Below, in pieces: positions 48,673 through 58,432 of a DNA stretch of 64,000 nucleotides. A program made the translations under genes and the position numbers. The DNA comes from Emiliania huxleyi CCMP1516 (Eukaryota; Haptophyta; Isochrysidales; Noelaerhabdaceae): assembly GCF_000372725.1 (NCBI RefSeq), contig NW_005199434.1, positions 4,343 to 68,342 on the forward strand, in the 5' to 3' direction. Position 1 is the stretch's first letter; each line of letters begins with the position of its first letter. The notes under the pieces were generated by a model. That model was not told the origin of the DNA. It saw nothing but the letters and a program-made list of their open reading frames with translations, and did no database searches.

Positions 48673-50670
48673 TTAGGCAGTCGCGTGCGACCGCGCGGCG
48701 GCTGCGGCGGCGAGCGCGGCCGCGACCACCACCGCTGCGGCCGCGGCAGCCGCTCGTGCGAGCCCCCCGGACGGCGCCGCCCGCGCCGCCGTCTCGCCCG
48801 CAGCCTGCGGGGCGTGGTAGAGCACGCCATCGCCGCCGACGGAGGTGAGGTGGCAGTTGTAGCCCTTGGCCTCGAGGCGGCGCCGCGCGGCGTCCGCCGA
48901 CTTGCTCGCCTCGCCTCTGGCGGCGCCGCCGACGCCGACGACGGAGATTGCGCAGCCGCCTCCTCCGGCGCCAGTCAGCTTTGTGGCGAGGCCGTGTTCC
49001 GCGGCGGTGGCGACGACGTCCTCGAGGGCGGCGCCTGCGGGGCATATAACGTGTCGTGGACGCATCCCGGAAAGGGCCTGTCCTTTGCGGCGAGGGGGGC
49101 GCCAGAGACTCCGAGCGAGACGAGGAGGCCGTGGTTGATTCGCACGAGCTCGGGCAGCTCCGCGCTGAGCCGCGCCTACAGTTGCGCGTAGCGGGCGTGC
49201 AGTGGGCGTGCACACACGCCCCGCCAGCCGCCGCGCCTCTGCCGCGCCTCCGACGAGGCGGTCGCTGCGAGGAAGGCCTCGGCGACGGAGGCGACCGCGC
49301 CGAAGAGGGCCTCGGTGAGGGCGGGCTGTGCGTCGCGCAGCGCTCGCACCTTCGCCACGAGGCGCCTGCGGGAAGGCTCCGCGAAGGCTGAGGGAGGGCC
49401 CTAGCGAGCCTCGCACGCGAGGTGACGAGGCACCGCGTCGAGCGCGGCACGTTGGTGTTGGTGACCAGGACAGTCATCGGCCGTAGCGAGGCGATCGGCT
49501 CGAAGCGAAGGGCCGCGCCGCTCTCCCGGCCGGCCCGCTGCGGAGGGAGCGGGGCGGGGGGTCAGAGCCGCGTCCCGAAGCCGGTGCCAGTAGGGGAGAG
49601 GGGCAGTGCAGCGAGGGGAGGGCTGGCGGTGGAGCGCTGGCGTCAGCGCCGTCGCTGTCTCTTTCCCTTGGCGGTCTGCGGGGGCGCCACATGCGGTCGG
49701 AAGGCGGGCGGGGCCCACCTGCAGCCGCATCCCTCCGCCCTCGCACGAGACGGCGTTGTCGAGGCCGGACGGAGTGCCGTGCAGGATGCACCTGCGGGAC
49801 GGTGTCGTGGACGTGTCACGGACATGGCGAGGCGGGGCGGGGTGGCGCGTGCTTTTCGCACTCGGCGCAGTAGGCCCAGCCGTTGATGAGCTCGCGCGCG
49901 GCGCTCGACGGCGTGCTCGTCTCGGCCTCACGGCACCCCTCCTCCCCAGTGCCCGCCACCCGCCCTCCCGACCCGCCTGCTCCCGACCGTCCTCCTCCCG
50001 CCTTCGCGCCTCCCGCCTCTGCTGACGTCGCCGCTCCGTCGGCAGCTCGCGGCCCGCCCTCGAGCAGAGCGAGGTCCGAGGCGGCGGTCGAGCCGAGCCG
50101 CTCGCGCAGCAGCAGCTGCAGCCGCAGCAGCGCCGCCGCCACCGCCACACTGAAGGCGGCAGACGAGCCGAGCCCGGCGCCGACCGGCAAGCCGGCGGAC
50201 CGCACGCCGACGCGCAGCCGGCCGCCGACTCGCGCGCCGAGCTGCGGGAGCAGCGACGCGGCGAGGAAGAGCAGCGGCACCAGCGCCGCCTTGTCCGCCT
50301 CGGGCGCGCCGCCCAGCTCACGGTGGAGTGCCTCGATGACGCGAGCGCCGGCGGCCAGCGGCGTGCGCCAGCCATCGTCGCTGCGCTCCTCCGAGGCGCG
50401 GGTCGGGAGCATAGCGGCGGCCAGCGCCGACAGCGGCACGTCCGCCCGCACAGGACCTCTGCCGCACGCGCTCGGCAGGTCGTGCAGCGTCGCCTCGAGC
50501 GTCCCGTCGCCATCGTCACACAGCTCGGCCTCGACGGTGACGCGCATGCTAGAGAGCGCCACGGCCACCGCCGTGTGACCGTACACCACGGCGTGCTCAC
50601 CAAAGAGGATCAGCTTCCCTGGGGCGGAGGCACGCGAGCGGAGCGGTGTGGGGTAGGGCGCCTTCGCCAT
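48673..50670 (-). CDS. MVK: Mevalonate kinase with C-terminal hydrophobic tail
   Basis: Six exons: 50670-49853, 49791-49719, 49537-49434, 49365-49248, 49175-49103, 49034-48673 (515 aa). GHMP-kinase motifs: SAPGKLILFGEHAVVYGHTA (motif 1), GLPVGAGLGSSAAFSVA (motif 2, ATP binding), LINGWAYCAE, ILHGTPSGLDNAVS with the catalytic Asp, VLVTNTNVPRSTRRLVAKV, LVRINHGLLVSLGVS, and ATKLTGAGGGGCAI (motif 3). Introns 2 and 3 are GT-AG; 1, 4 and 5 fit GC-AG. The enzyme phosphorylates mevalonate for isoprenoid synthesis in the cytosolic pathway. Two features are unusual: a Gly/Ala-rich insertion near residues 215-255, and a C-terminal Ala/Val run of about 20 residues followed by RSHATA that could be a tail anchor. 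The ATG at 50670 is preferred over 50848, which lies in a dispersed repeat. Confidence 0.92.
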
Positions 50671-51086
50671 TTTGCTGTGCCAAGGTGGATGAAAAGATCT
50701 ATCTCTGGCAACAAAGGCGAAAGAAGCCGCGAGAACAAGGGACCGGCAGGCGGCGGCGTCGCAGGACGAGGCAGAAGAGAACGACGCGACAGAGGAGGAA
50801 ACGACAAGGGAGAGAACGACGAGAGTGGGACGACCGCGAGGTGGCATGAAGGTTGCAGCGAGAAGCGGCGAGAGACTGCGAAGAGAGATAGGAAGAGGCA
50901 GAAAAAGAATTCGCCGAACAACTCCCTCCAGAAAAAAACAAACAACGAACGCGCGCCCCGCCGAGAGCCCAGGTGCCGCATCACAGACTCGACCAACCAG
51001 AGCCCGACAGCCGCACTGCACAGGCGCCTAGTAGCCCCCTCTACGCCGCGTGCTCGGAGCAGTCACAGCAGCGGCGACAGCGATGC
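50671..51086. repeat. Intergenic with dispersed repeat
   Basis: Bases 50810-50895 are the second copy of the GAGAGAACGACGAGAGTGGG repeat of 46468-46562. It is purine-rich on the + strand. No separate gene was seen. Confidence 0.55.
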
Positions 51087-51719
51087 TCAGAACGGCGCCT
51101 CCCTGCCTCCCTCGAGGTCGTGAGGAACCTGCAGCGGCGGCGGCCGCTGCCTGCGGCGGCGGCCGAGAGAAGCCGCAGCGCGGCCGAGTGGCGGCGGTGG
51201 CGACGCGGACTGCGGCGGCGGCAGGTCGGTGGACCGCAGTGGCTCCGCAACGGGCACCTCGGGCGACGGGAGCGCCGCGATGGTGCTCTGCAGCAAAGCG
51301 CGCTGCACCGACTGGGGTGCCGGCGAGGGGAGTACGCGCTTCGACTTCAGGCGTTCGCAGAGGCGGCGGCACTTGCGCTCTTCCACGCCCTCGACCGCGT
51401 TGCCCGCCACCACGTTGCGACGCGCCTCCCCGTCTGCCAGTCGGGTCGAGAGCGCTTGCTGCGCCGGCGAATCCAGCAGGGTCTTGGTGGCGTTGGTAGA
51501 TGAGTTGAAGAGGAACATTTCTCCCGTGCTGGCATCGTGGTGGGCAGTCCACGAACCATTGGCGTTCGGTGAGACTCCAGCGACCGCCGCGCTGACCGTG
51601 AGCGGGAAGCGGTGGAGTCGCTGCCACTCCGGGCCGATACATACAGGCGGCGCGGGCGGCGACCTCGCCCGCTTTCTGCGACTGTGAGGCCGGCGCAGCG
51701 AGACGGAAGAGGGCAGCAT
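51087..51719 (-). CDS. Small protein with WW-like domain
   Basis: Intronless 210-aa frame with ATG at 51719. Residues about 57-82 (SWTAHHDASTGEMFLFNSST, then NATKTL) follow the WW-domain layout W...HD..TG...F.N..T, though the second Trp is replaced. A basic, helical stretch and a Pro-rich tail follow. The frame could also be part of a longer spliced gene. Coding status is moderately supported by the domain-like pattern only. Confidence 0.4.
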   Translation of the reverse strand: MLPSSVSLRRPHSRRKRARSPPAPPVCIGPEWQRLHRFPLTVSAAVAGVSPNANGSWTAHHDASTGEMFLFNSSTNATKTLLDSPAQQALSTRLADGEARRNVVAGNAVEGVEERKCRRLCERLKSKRVLPSPAPQSVQRALLQSTIAALPSPEVPVAEPLRSTDLPPPQSASPPPPLGRAAASLGRRRRQRPPPLQVPHDLEGGREAPF

Positions 51720-51731
51720 TTGAGCTCAAAT

Positions 51732-51774
51732 CAAGACCGACTTAGTCTAGAGCATTTGAGTCGGTCTTGAATCC
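51732..51774. other. Stem-loop near the WW-protein start
   Basis: TCAAGACCGACTTAG at 51732 pairs with GAGTCGGTCTTGA at 51759-51771. It is AT-richer than its surroundings. Confidence 0.5.
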
Positions 51775-52279
51775 AAGCGGTTGTCAATCAAAACCGACGA
51801 GCTTTGTGACGCCGTTCACGCAATGGATTTGGGTTCGTTTTTTCTTTTCGTGTGTTTTTTGTTTTTCGTTTTCTTTTGCGCGGCGACGGAGGGGGGGGCG
51901 GGCGGGCGCTAACTATGGGCAACTACATACATGTCGAAGGTTCGAGGACGACTACTCGCCGCCTGGGTCGTTTGGGGCACGCGGCTCCGTCGAGGACCGG
52001 GCGCGCCCCTTACCCGGCGCGGTGTAGGTCCCACTCTGACGTATAGAGGGGAGGCACGGACAACGGCCCAATTCATCAATTCCACTCATCTTCTGGTGCC
52101 TAGCCCCGTGCAGCGGCGGTCCGGCAGGCTGCCCCCAAGGCCCCCTGGGCCGCTGCGGGTTTTGGAGTTATGCTTTGGCACAGCTTCGGCGATGGCGGCC
52201 CCTCTCTGGGATTGCATAGGCGGGGAGTCTCCCCCGCTGGTCTCCTCATTGCCTTTTTTCTTTTTCTTTTGAGCTGGGT
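51775..52279. other. Intergenic, unassigned
   Basis: A T-rich stretch lies at 51838-51875. The rest carries short open frames without features. Confidence 0.35.
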
Positions 52280-52291
52280 GTGGAGGTGGAG

Positions 52292-52404
52292 CTGGCGAGT
52301 AGAGACCACGCCTGCTATTCACAGCACAAGCCCTCGCCGGGGGCTCGAGCATGCGCAGACGGATCCCCCCTGTGCAAAAGTGAGGCGTGGTCTCTACTCG
52401 CCAG
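52292..52404. mobile_element. 113-bp TIR element (MITE or introner) with 9-bp duplication
   Basis: The first 22 bases (CTGGCGAGTAGAGACCACGC...) are the perfect reverse complement of the last 22. GAGGTGGAG occurs directly on both sides (52283-52291 and 52405-52413), as a 9-bp target duplication would. With the flanking G the element begins GC and ends AG, so it could be spliced as a 114-bp GC-AG intron. The surrounding sequence is itself rich in GAGGTGGAG-like units, which weakens the duplication argument. Confidence 0.65.
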
Positions 52405-52750
52405 GAGGTGGAGGGCGGAGCAGCAGAGGTTGGCGGAGGAGCAGGAGAGGGAGGAGTGGAGGTGGAGGGCGGATCAGCAGAGGTTGGCGGAATTGACGGA
52501 GCGGAGAGAGAGAGAGGACGAATGGAGAGCGCAGCAGCGCGCAGAACCGAGGGCAAACGCGTGGAATGACCACCAGCGCGCAATGGGTGGCCAGGGCCAC
52601 TCGCGTCAGGCAATCCGCGACGCTTACTGGGGCGGTGGCGAAGCGTCCTCTAATTCAGGCGTACGGACCAACTCAGCCGGCCGGCCAATCCATGAGAACG
52701 GCCGATTCATGTCTTATAGCGACGCTCGCGCTCGAGGCTGGAGGGGATGA
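52405..52750 (+). CDS. Charged coiled-coil ORF, possible terminal exon
   Basis: An open frame to the stop at 52748-52750 encodes two similar units (RRWRAEQQRLAEEQEREE and RWRADQQRLAELTERREREDE), a likely coiled coil. It then has a Gly/Ser/Asn-rich tail ending RPIHENGRFMSYSDARAR. No convincing start lies in the frame. If the TIR element is an intron, the frame continues upstream to about 52280. The tail's non-repetitive character suggests a real exon. Confidence 0.35.
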
Positions 52751-53821
52751 CTGCTGGGATCCGCGCCTCCGCGGTCGAGCCGTTGCGATTGAAGCGCGTG
52801 CAGATCAAAGATGGATGACGTGTACCATGGTAGCGATCTCTCGTGAAGGCTTGTTTTGTCTCGCGGAACACTAAGTAGATAAAGTACTCTCTGTCTCTCA
52901 CTCTCTCTCTCACTTCGTTGAATGTAAGCTTGAGGTATGTTTGCTGCGCAAAAGGGGAGAGCGGTTCTTCGCCCTTTATGTGCCTTTGACATACACATAC
53001 CTCATACGCCCCCCACCCTGCACCCATGGGGGTGGAGTTCCTGTATCATCTCGGACGAGCTCTCGCGTGTCGCGTGTCGCGAGGAGCGCCGGCGCACCTT
53101 TTGAGCAAGCACAACATCGACCCCTCCAGGCAGATGTTCCCGTGCCATATGCGGAATCGACCCCCTATCCGCTATGCAAGCCGCTATCCCAGTGGCAGTG
53201 CATCTGCAACGTGTGCAACAGGCTTGGCAACACGAACACTCGTCCCCCGAAGAGCGAGACGTCAGACGTGTGCGCGCGAGAGAGAGCCCCAGCCCACGAG
53301 GACGAGCCGACGCGAGGCGAGATCAAGATCGAATTCAAGTTGCGGAGTTTGAACATGGTTGTATGGTAGAGCTCTACGGCTCACGAGAGTCACTGGACGA
53401 AAAACTTCACAAGTTTTCTCTTCTCCGCGCTCGATAAGGCATGGCGAGGAAGCTGGTTGCGCTCGAGGGGCGGCCGCCGCGCGGGGCGCACGGAGTGTAC
53501 GAGCCTAGTCCCTAGACCGCGGCCTTGATGTGCTCTGCTGGAAGAGCTTGCTTGTTCCTACTGCCGCACTCGAGGCCACAGACCGACGTTTTGCACAAGA
53601 TTTTAGATTAGGACGCTGTCCACCCCCTACCGTACCATGGCCTCAGAGAGCGCGGGCGAGGGCGCTGGGAGCAACACGGACAAAAACACATCAAAATTCA
53701 TCATTTCCACAGCAGTCAGCACCCGTATTTGCACTAGTCTGACACGACCCCGCGCCACCCCGCCCGCCGCCCCGCTCGTCGCCCGGGGGCGTCACGAGGG
53801 GGGCGCCTCTGTCTGTCAGTG
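52751..53821. other. Intergenic, unassigned
   Basis: Contains a fragment of the ATGCGGAATCGACCC repeat at about 53151-53167 and a TCTC-rich stretch near 52890. No family resemblance in any frame. Confidence 0.35.
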
Positions 53822-56457
53822 TCACGACTCCCGCTCAGACCTCGCGGCCCGCGCCACCTGAACGAGTGATGCTACTTCCGGCCTTAAAACCTTGCTCACG
53901 GAGAGGCGCCGGCGCTCCAGCTCCGCCACCTGCTCCGCCAGCTCCAGCTCCGCTGCGGGACGGTTTGTGTGCGCCACCTGCTCCGCCAGTTCTGCGGCCT
54001 TGCTCACGGAGAGGCGCCGCTCCAGCTCCGCCACCTGCTCCGCCAGCTCCAGCTCCGCTGCGGACCGGTTTGTGTGCGCCACCTGCTCCGCCAGTTCTGC
54101 GGCCTTGCTCACGGAGAGGCGCAGCTCCGCCACCTGCTCCTCCAGCTCCAGCTCCGCTGCGGAACGGTTTGAGGGCAAGAACGGCATGGCATCTGAGCGG
54201 CGCTTCGGCCGCCGCGGACTCGGCTTGCCGCCCCCCGCCTCCTCCTCGTCGGACTCCACGAGCCGCTTGTGAGGCGGCTCGCGCCGCCGGCAGCAGCAGC
54301 AGCGGGAGAAGCAGAGCGCCAGGAAGAGCAACCCGGCTACTCCCAGCGCCAACTCCAGCGACCGCTCAGGGACGCCCAGCTCCTTCTCCAGCTCCTTGAC
54401 GACGGGCGCCACGGTCTCGTACCCCGTCCGCACCGTCCCGCCGAGCTTCTCGACGAAGTCGGCGTAGAAGGGTGGGGGTGGGGCGAGCGGCGGCGGCGGC
54501 GGCGTCGGCGGCGGCGGGGTCGGAGGCGGCGGGGTCGCTGGCGAGGGCGGGGCCGCGGGAGGCGAGAGAGGCGGCAGCGGCGGCGGCTTCGGTGGCGGCG
54601 TCGGAGGCGGCGGGGTCGGAGGCGAGGGCGGGGCCGCGGGAGGCGAAGGCGGCGGCGTCGGCGGCGGCGTCGGCGGCGGCGTCGGCGGCGTTGGTGGAGG
54701 CGAGAGAGGCGGCGGCGTCGGCGGCGGCTTCGGCGGCGGCGTCGGCGGCGGCGAAGGCGGCGGCGAGGGCGGGGCCGCGGGAGGCGAAGGCGGCGGCGAG
54801 GGCGGGGCCGCGGGAGGCGAAGGCGGCGGCGGGGACGGGGGCCATGGCGGCGGCGGTAGGGGTGGGTGGGGAGGCTTTGGCTGCTGCCCCGGCGGCCAGG
54901 GCGGCATCGGCGGCGGTGGGTTTGGCTGTGTCACCCCTGGCGGCGACGGCGGCGGCGGCGGCGGCGGCGGCGGAGGCGGCGGAGCAGGAGATGGTGGCGG
55001 GGAAGGCGAGGGCGACAGAGGCGGAAGCGGAGGCGGCGGCGGAGGCGGCGGCGGGGATGGCGGCGGCGGCGAGGGCGGCGGCGGCGAGGGCGGCGGCGGC
55101 GAGGGTGGAGATGAGGGCGGCGGCGGCGAGGTCGGCAGTGACGGGGGCGGCGCGGCTGGAGGCGAGGGCGGCGGCGGCGAGGGTGCNNNNNNNNNNNNNN
55201 NNNNNNNNNNNNNNNNNNNNNNNNNNNNNNNNNNNNNNNNNNNNNNNNNNNNNNNNNNNNNNNNNNNNNNNNNNNNNNNNNNNNNNACGATGCACCCGAA
55301 GGGAACCCCAGTGCCAACACCGACCGTTGAGGTACAATATGCCGCCAAAGAGGAAGGGAAGGACCCAGCCTCGGCTTGAAGTGCAAAAATACAAGCTGCT
55401 TCGGCAGCCGATGATTCTTATCGGCACGCAGGTCAAGTTCCTCGGATCGTTCTGGGAAGGGCGAAAGTTCACCACGGAGGATGGCCTGCTCAACGAGTTC
55501 GCCATGATGTGGGCGCTGCGCAACAAGTTCCCGCTGCACTACGTTCTCTTCAAGCAGACTGCGTGCCACCTGCCGCGCGAGGCCAACGTCGAGCAGATCT
55601 TCTCTCGCGCTGGGCTGCTGGCAGACCCCAACCTCAACCCGGCCCACCTCGCTGTGCTGGTCAGGATTGGCTTCAACAAGAAGGCCTTCGAGCCGGCAGT
55701 GGCAGCGATCAAGGAGAAGTACTACGAGCTGTTCCGAGGCAAAGGGGGCGAGCACAAGGAGGGCTCCTCGGGCGTGGCCGGTGCGGCATCTTCATCGCCT
55801 CCCGGGCTGCCCTGGTCGCCTTCGTCTTCGGATCGGCGAGGCTGGAGGCGGCGAGGGTGGAGGCGAGGGTGGAGGCGAGGGTGGTGGTGGCGGCGTGGGG
55901 GGCGGCGGCATCGAGGGCGGCTGCGGCGGCAGCGGCGAGGGCGGCGGCCGCTGGGGCGACGGCGAGGTCGGAGGGGGCAGCGACGGAGACGGTGGGGAGG
56001 GCGGCGGCAGCGGCAGCGGCGAGGACGGTGGGGGCGGCGAGGGCGGCGAGGGCGGCGGCTCTGGCGGCGGCAATAGCAGCCACCCCGCGGGCAGCAATGA
56101 GGTCAAAAAAGTGATAGGCGGCGGGCGCGGCGGCGGAGGCGACGGCGCCGGTGAATATATTTTTTCGTAGCACGTCGTGCCGCTCGAGGGCGTTGCGCCC
56201 GCAATCGCGTCCTCCGGTGCTGGCGCCTTATAGGTCTTGCACACGACCTGACCTCCGACGAGCGGAGCGTAAAAGCTGTAGCCGACGCAGAAAGCGCCGA
56301 CGTCGCAGGACTGGCGGCAAGTGGCGTGATTATCTGCGTAGGAGAGGCTGTTGGACGTCGACGCGGAGTCGTACTTCCCAGGGCCGCCGATGCGGTCTAC
56401 ACACGCGCCAGCTCGCCCGAGGTACCAGACCATATTCTGGGCACCCTGCCCGGCCAT
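53822..56457 (-). CDS. Pro-rich surface protein: PAN/Apple-like, (SPPPP)n, TM, repeated coiled coil
   Basis: The 5' part (56457 to about 55800) encodes a Cys-rich PAN/Apple-like module (ACVDRIGGPGKYDSAS, CRQSCDVGAFCVGYSFYAP, VVCKTYKAP) followed by Ser-Pro repeats. Beyond a hAT remnant and an N gap, 55186-53822 continues with a long SPPPP region. It then has FVEKLGGTVRTGYETVAPVV, a TM segment (LALGVAGLLFLALCFSRCCC), an acidic/basic cytosolic stretch and about three tandem 35-residue coiled-coil units (AAELELAEQVAELERRLSVS). The two halves probably belong to one gene with an intron in the gap region, which I infer from the shared composition. The ATG at 56457 lies inside a dispersed repeat and no signal peptide is visible, so the true 5' end may be missing. 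Confidence 0.6.
53878..54175 (-). repeat. In-frame 105-bp tandem repeat, about 3 copies
   Basis: The coiled-coil end of the gene above is built from units of about 105 bp. The units differ by small in-frame changes such as ERRRLSV, ERRLSV and ELRLSV, so the array is under coding constraint. Confidence 0.8.
55187..55286. other. Assembly gap (100 N)
   Basis: 100 Ns inside the GC-rich Ser-Pro coding repeat. Confidence 0.97.
55339..55760 (+). pseudogene. hAT-family transposase, C-terminal dimerisation fragment
   Basis: The + strand encodes GLLNEFAMMWALRNKFPLHY, VLFKQTACHLPREANVEQIF, SRAGLLADPNLNPAHLAVLV, RIGFNKKAF. This matches the C-terminal hAT dimerisation domain (hydrophobic strand, conserved E-x-x-FS, L-x-P-x-x-x-x-L, then I-x-x-N). 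The BED finger and catalytic part are absent. It lies antisense between the two halves of the Pro-rich gene next to a gap, so it may sit in that gene's intron. Confidence 0.65.
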
Positions 56458-56741
56458 TCACGTAAACGCACAACCCCGGGCCCGAAATTGCACAGAGTCA
56501 CGCAACACGGGGTCCCAGGGAAGGCGAGCAAAAACCTTATCGCGCGCGCTAGACGCCGACTCGGAGGCCCGGCCATTCACGGCAAGAGAAGCTCCGTTCA
56601 CGTAAACGCACAACCCGGACCCAGTGTGTACTTTTTTTGCTTGGGCGGACTTGATGAAATTCTGCAAAAACCTGACCGGCCCCTGCCCTGCCCCTACCTA
56701 CCTTCCTACCTACCTACCTTACCTGTGAGTGAGTATTCTTT

Positions 56742-56786
<45 letters not shown>

Positions 56787-56970
56787 CCTTACCTATGGGA
56801 AACTAAAAAAGAAATCACTCGATGGGTGAAGATGGGGTACTATACCAACTAGAGTGATGGTTGGTGGTACTCTCCTGCAATCACAGTCCTTCTTGTGACA
56901 TGGCAGGCCACTCTCAAGCCCTACCAGCATCAGATCACCCATTTGGGAGGGTTCACGTAAGCTCCGTTCC
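56458..56970 (+). repeat. Dispersed element C, copy 2, with CA microsatellite
   Basis: TTCACGTAAACGCACAA occurs at 56457 and 56597. A diverged left end (TTTTTTTGCTTGGGCGGACT) lies at about 56633, then TACC repeats and (CA)n at 56742-56784. Bases 56790-56950 match 27270-27430 closely. The right inverted end is missing. Confidence 0.75.
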
Positions 56971-58432
56971 ACACAAAAACAAGCTCAGACAGTCGAGAAA
57001 GGGATAGACCGCAACGCCAGCCACCTCAAGCGGGGCCGCCCCTTCGGCGGCGAGGACATTCCAGGGGCGGCGCCGACCGACTGACCGCGCCCTTATTAGG
57101 GTTCCGCTGCGCGGCCTCGGCGTAACCGAGAGAGAGAGATTTTTAGCCCCCCGCTACCCAGTTGCACTCGTGCGACGTAGCGGGGGGCCACGACTACGTT
57201 TACGAAAACATAAGTAGTCCCGCGAGGTGTGAATTTGGCCGCCCCAGTTAGCCCCATTTCGCCTCTCGCGTCGCAGCAAAAATTTTGACGATGCACGCGC
57301 CCCAAAAGCGGCGGCAAAGGGCGGGTGGACGCAGTGCGTTCGCCGTTGCCTCTGAGCAATGGCCGAGGCCGGCGCGAAGGCTGCAGTCGCTGCGCTCAAG
57401 GAATACTCAAGTGCGGTGGTACTCATGAGTTGAGTACTCACGATGCGCGTGTATTATGAGTACAATACTTGAATACTGTTGTAATCTTGAACTGCCTTGC
57501 CGCGGCCTCCGCCGCGGAAGGTGGCCCGCGCCTTCGCGAATCCCGTCTTGCGGCTTTTGCCGGATGCCCACCGCTTGGCCTCATTGCGGGGGCGGCCACC
57601 GGGCCGTGCTGTGGCCGCCCCCGTAGCTCGCGAAGCTGCGAACCGGGCTGCGTCCGCTGCCGCGCCGGCGCGCCGCGACCGTCGGCGGCCCGCGGACTCG
57701 GTTTTTCGCGGCCTGCGCCGGAGAGTTGGCGGTCGTGCGCTGGGTGGTAATCGTCATCTGTCTGCTCTGCTGTGCTTCTCGCTCGTGCGTCCTTGGGAAG
57801 TTTGCCATACTTCCTTTCGCCTCCTGCTCTCCTATGCCACGTGGCTGTGTGTGTTTGGGTTTCTATGTTTGCGATTTGGATTTTGGATTTTCTACGACTC
57901 TTTGTTTATTTATTTATGCTCCCTATAGGCGCTCGGCGCCCATTCGCTCGCAACGAACATGACTGCCCTGTGCGCCCGCCGACTTGCCTCTTCTCAAGAC
58001 GATGTTGTGTGTGGGGTGGCATGTGCCGGCTGACGACAGAATCGAGATCAGTGGAGTCTTTCCTCGCCATCCAGGCCTGCCAGTCAGGCCGACGAGCTCC
58101 GACTGGAGCCGGCCGCCCGGGTCATGCGTGGACTGGCAATCGGCAGACCTTCTTCGCAAATTTAGCTTTCAGGCCTGGTTTCAGCAGCCTCGTCAAATAC
58201 ACTCGAGGCGCCCGGGGAGCCGTTTCCGAAACGCCGTTTGACTCGCAGGAAAAAAGAATTCAAGCATATCCCGGAGCGAACTCCCCCGCACAGCACACAA
58301 GGGAAAAGAAAGCGCCTGCGCGTCTCTCGGGCTCGGCGAGCCCGCGCGCGGGGGCGGCGGAGCTCGTTGCTTCTACACCTACTACAGGAATACCCGCAGA
58401 GCGCGATCCAGCTGTGCCGACGCCACCGCCTT
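56971..58432. other. Intergenic with hairpins, no gene recognised
   Basis: Bases 57146-57157 pair with 57177-57188 (12 bp, perfect) around a loop that can itself pair GCAC/GTGC. GAGTACT-type motifs recur between 57405 and 57475. Open frames from 57470 on show no family features. Confidence 0.45.

Noticed and set aside
54269-55114. Arg-rich + strand frames over the Ser-Pro repeat
   Set aside because: They are shadows of the minus-strand SPPPP coding repeat.
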